Program-made: the position numbers and the translations under genes
DNA from: Eubacterium limosum
GTDB lineage: Bacteria; Bacillota; Clostridia; Eubacteriales; Eubacteriaceae
Assembly (NCBI GenBank): GCA_959020865.1
Contig: CAUEUD010000187.1
Location: 1-6,982, forward strand
Length of the DNA stretch: 6,982 nucleotides
Direction: 5' to 3'
Notes under the pieces: generated by a model
The model's input: the letters and a program-made list of their open reading frames with translations, nothing else
Told to the model about the DNA's origin: nothing
Databases searched by the model: none
In this document: in pieces, positions 6,035 through 6,982 of the stretch
Layout: each line of letters opens with the position of its first letter
Position numbering within the stretch: the stretch's first letter is position 1

Positions 6035-6039
6035 GTTTG
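6013..6039. repeat. Inverted repeat over the proB promoter, candidate operator
   Basis: CAAACTT (6013-6019) and AAGTTTG (6033-6039) are perfect 7-bp inverted arms separated by 13 bp, with arm centres 20 bp apart, about two helical turns. One arm overlaps the -35 hexamer and the other ends one base before the -10, a position suited to a dimeric repressor. The DNA is AT-rich, so chance is possible. Confidence 0.4.
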
Positions 6040-6120
6040 TTTTATCGTACAGCACCGGGTATTCCTGCTGTTTTTTCACGAATTTCGTGCTTTTTCACTG
6101 CTCCACCTTCTATGACATAT

Positions 6121-6159
6121 AAATAAAAAGCGTCAAGCCTGAATATAGGGCTCGACGCT
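6121..6159 (-). terminator. Intrinsic terminator of the corrinoid-protein operon
   Basis: AGCGTCGAGCC and GGCTTGACGCT form an 11-bp stem with a single G-T wobble around a 9-nt loop, followed by TTTTTATTT. It stands about 63 bp after the corrinoid protein stop codon and separates this operon from proB. Confidence 0.93.
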
Positions 6160-6221
6160 GAAATAGAGAAGGGATTAATTAATGGTTATTGATCAAAAAA
6201 GAGAATGATCAAACGAACAGG

Positions 6222-6872
6222 TTAGCTCAGCAGCTGTTTGCACAGCTGCACTGCTTCATCCGCAGTTTCGGCCCAGCCATCTGCACCGATTTCCTCTGCC
6301 CATTTTGGGCTGGTGGGTCCCCCGCCGATGATGATCTTATACTGGCCGCGCAGATTATTTTCATCCAGATAATTTACCAGCGCAGACTGAGCCGGCATTG
6401 TGGTGGTCAGCAGGGCACTGGCCGCGATGATCTTTGCGTCGACTTCTTTCGCCTTTTCAACAAAATCCTCAGCCTTTTTGTCAATTCCGATATCATAGAC
6501 TTTGTAGCCTGCAGCAGTCAGCAGAGCGCCGACGATATTTTTACCAATATCGTGTATATCACCTTCAACAGTTCCCAGGATAATTTTTCCTTTATCCTCA
6601 TAGCTGTTATCCTCACCCTCTGCCGCGGCCAGAGCGGGCTCTAAAATTTCCATTCCGGCCGACATGGCGTCTGCCGCCATCATAACATCCGGTAAAAAGG
6701 CTTCGCCGTTGAGCCAGTTTTTTCCGACTTCCTCAATTCCCTTGATAAAGCCATTCTGCACCGCCTCCACAGCGTCAATCTTTTCTTCTACAACACGTTC
6801 GGCCAGCTCTACCGATAAATCCTCATCGCCGTCAAAGATAGCTTCCTTAATTTCATCATAAATTGCAGACAT
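6222..6872 (-). CDS. Methyltransferase cognate corrinoid protein (MtbC/MttC/MtgC-like)
   Basis: 216 residues, the usual size of the cobalamin-carrying methyl shuttle of anaerobic methyltransferase systems. It accepts a methyl group from a substrate-specific methyltransferase onto its cobalt and passes it to a second methyltransferase, typically toward tetrahydrofolate in acetogens. The N-terminal helical cap (about 1-90) has the family segment NGFIKGIEEVGKNW (40-53) and FLPDVMMAADAM (59-70). The B12-binding Rossmann domain (about 95-216) has GDIHDIGKNIV (104-114), whose D-x-H-x-x-G provides lower cobalt ligand His107, then SALLTTT (152-158), and GGGP (183-186) with ADGWAETA (197-204). ATG at 6870-6872 has AAGGAG 7 nt upstream. 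The gene lies 34 bp behind the end of an MttB-like methyltransferase and closes that operon. The methylated substrate (glycine betaine, proline betaine, carnitine, methylamine or other) cannot be told from this protein. Confidence 0.93.
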   Translation of the reverse strand: MSAIYDEIKEAIFDGDEDLSVELAERVVEEKIDAVEAVQNGFIKGIEEVGKNWLNGEAFLPDVMMAADAMSAGMEILEPALAAAEGEDNSYEDKGKIILGTVEGDIHDIGKNIVGALLTAAGYKVYDIGIDKKAEDFVEKAKEVDAKIIAASALLTTTMPAQSALVNYLDENNLRGQYKIIIGGGPTSPKWAEEIGADGWAETADEAVQLCKQLLS

Positions 6873-6906
6873 CTTATTTCTCCTTAAAAGTTATTTGTTT
6901 TTTCTG

Positions 6907-6982
6907 TTAATTTAAAATTTCATTTTCTCGCTTCTCAATAAAAGCCTCGATCGCCTCTTTAACAGCCGGGTCAAGCTCTGGA
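6907..6982 (-). CDS. C-terminal end of an MttB-family (trimethylamine methyltransferase-like) protein, partial
   Basis: Only the last 24 codons and the TAA (6907-6909) are inside the window; the gene continues beyond the right edge. The tail reads PELDPAVKEAIEAFIEKRE followed by a short end, resembling the C-terminus of MttB-superfamily corrinoid-dependent methyltransferases. The cognate corrinoid protein 34 bp downstream supports this strongly. In non-archaeal acetogens most such proteins lack pyrrolysine and act on quaternary amines, but the region that would show this is not visible. The family call therefore rests on a short tail plus context. Confidence 0.6.
   Translation of the reverse strand, partial: PELDPAVKEAIEAFIEKRENEILN

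Noticed and set aside
6077..6089. Small palindrome CACGAATTTCGTG flanked by T runs, resembling a plus-strand terminator
   Set aside because: The stem is only about 5 bp, no plus-strand gene precedes it, and in the minus direction it lacks a following T run.
6042..6098. 18-codon frame (GTG start) with an upstream AAGGTGGAG, between the terminator and the proB promoter
   Set aside because: It has a fair ribosome site, but it lies downstream of a strong terminator and upstream of the only promoter found, so no transcript is expected. It is too short to judge by composition.
5900..6120. T-box leader controlling proB
   Set aside because: Proline genes in some firmicutes have one, but no T-box core sequence, specifier stem or leader terminator is visible downstream of the proposed promoter.
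6189..6212. Hairpin from two TGATCA-containing segments just after the corrinoid protein stop
   Set aside because: The 7-bp AT-rich stem is not followed by a T run. The strong terminator at 6121-6159 explains the end of the transcript.
6189..6644. Plus-strand open frame of 151 codons opposite the corrinoid protein
   Set aside because: It is the complement of the conserved B12-binding domain, and the translation has no protein-family features.

Overview
All recognisable genes lie on the minus strand, so transcription runs from the right edge to the left. Base composition is moderate, close to half GC by eye. Shine-Dalgarno sites are strong (GGAGG or AAGGAG) and the gene order is firmicute-like. 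A corrinoid methyl-carrier protein sits directly downstream of what looks like the end of an MttB-family methyltransferase. This suggests an anaerobic clostridial organism with acetogen-type methyl metabolism, perhaps Eubacterium or a relative. The genus is inference; the clostridial character is well supported.

Right end (about 6222-6982): the last 24 codons of an MttB-like methyltransferase, then a complete 216-residue corrinoid protein, closed by a strong intrinsic terminator (6121-6159). Together they are the tail of a methyl-transfer operon that extends beyond the window.

Middle (about 3736-6039): a new transcription unit starts at a good sigma-A-type promoter (6006-6034) overlapped by an inverted repeat. 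After a leader of about 100 nt it encodes proB (glutamate 5-kinase, short form without PUA domain), a 51-residue single-span membrane microprotein overlapping the proB end by 23 bp, and a lipid-type glycosyltransferase of the MGDG synthase/GT28 family. No proA follows proB, and no terminator is visible after the glycosyltransferase.

Left half (1 to about 3726): a conserved housekeeping block. rpsO (ribosomal protein S15) has its own near-consensus promoter immediately behind the glycosyltransferase stop codon. It is followed by a terminator or attenuator, a structured leader, pnp (polynucleotide phosphorylase) and dut (dUTPase, 10 bp after pnp). After a second terminator comes the N-terminal membrane part of an FtsK/SpoIIIE DNA translocase, cut by the left edge. 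This groups translation, RNA turnover, nucleotide-pool cleaning and chromosome segregation functions.

I found no mobile elements, CRISPR arrays, tRNA or rRNA genes, and no clearly new multi-gene system. The least explained items are the proB-linked microprotein and its pairing with the glycosyltransferase, the operator-like repeat and leader before proB, and the two hairpins in the pnp leader.
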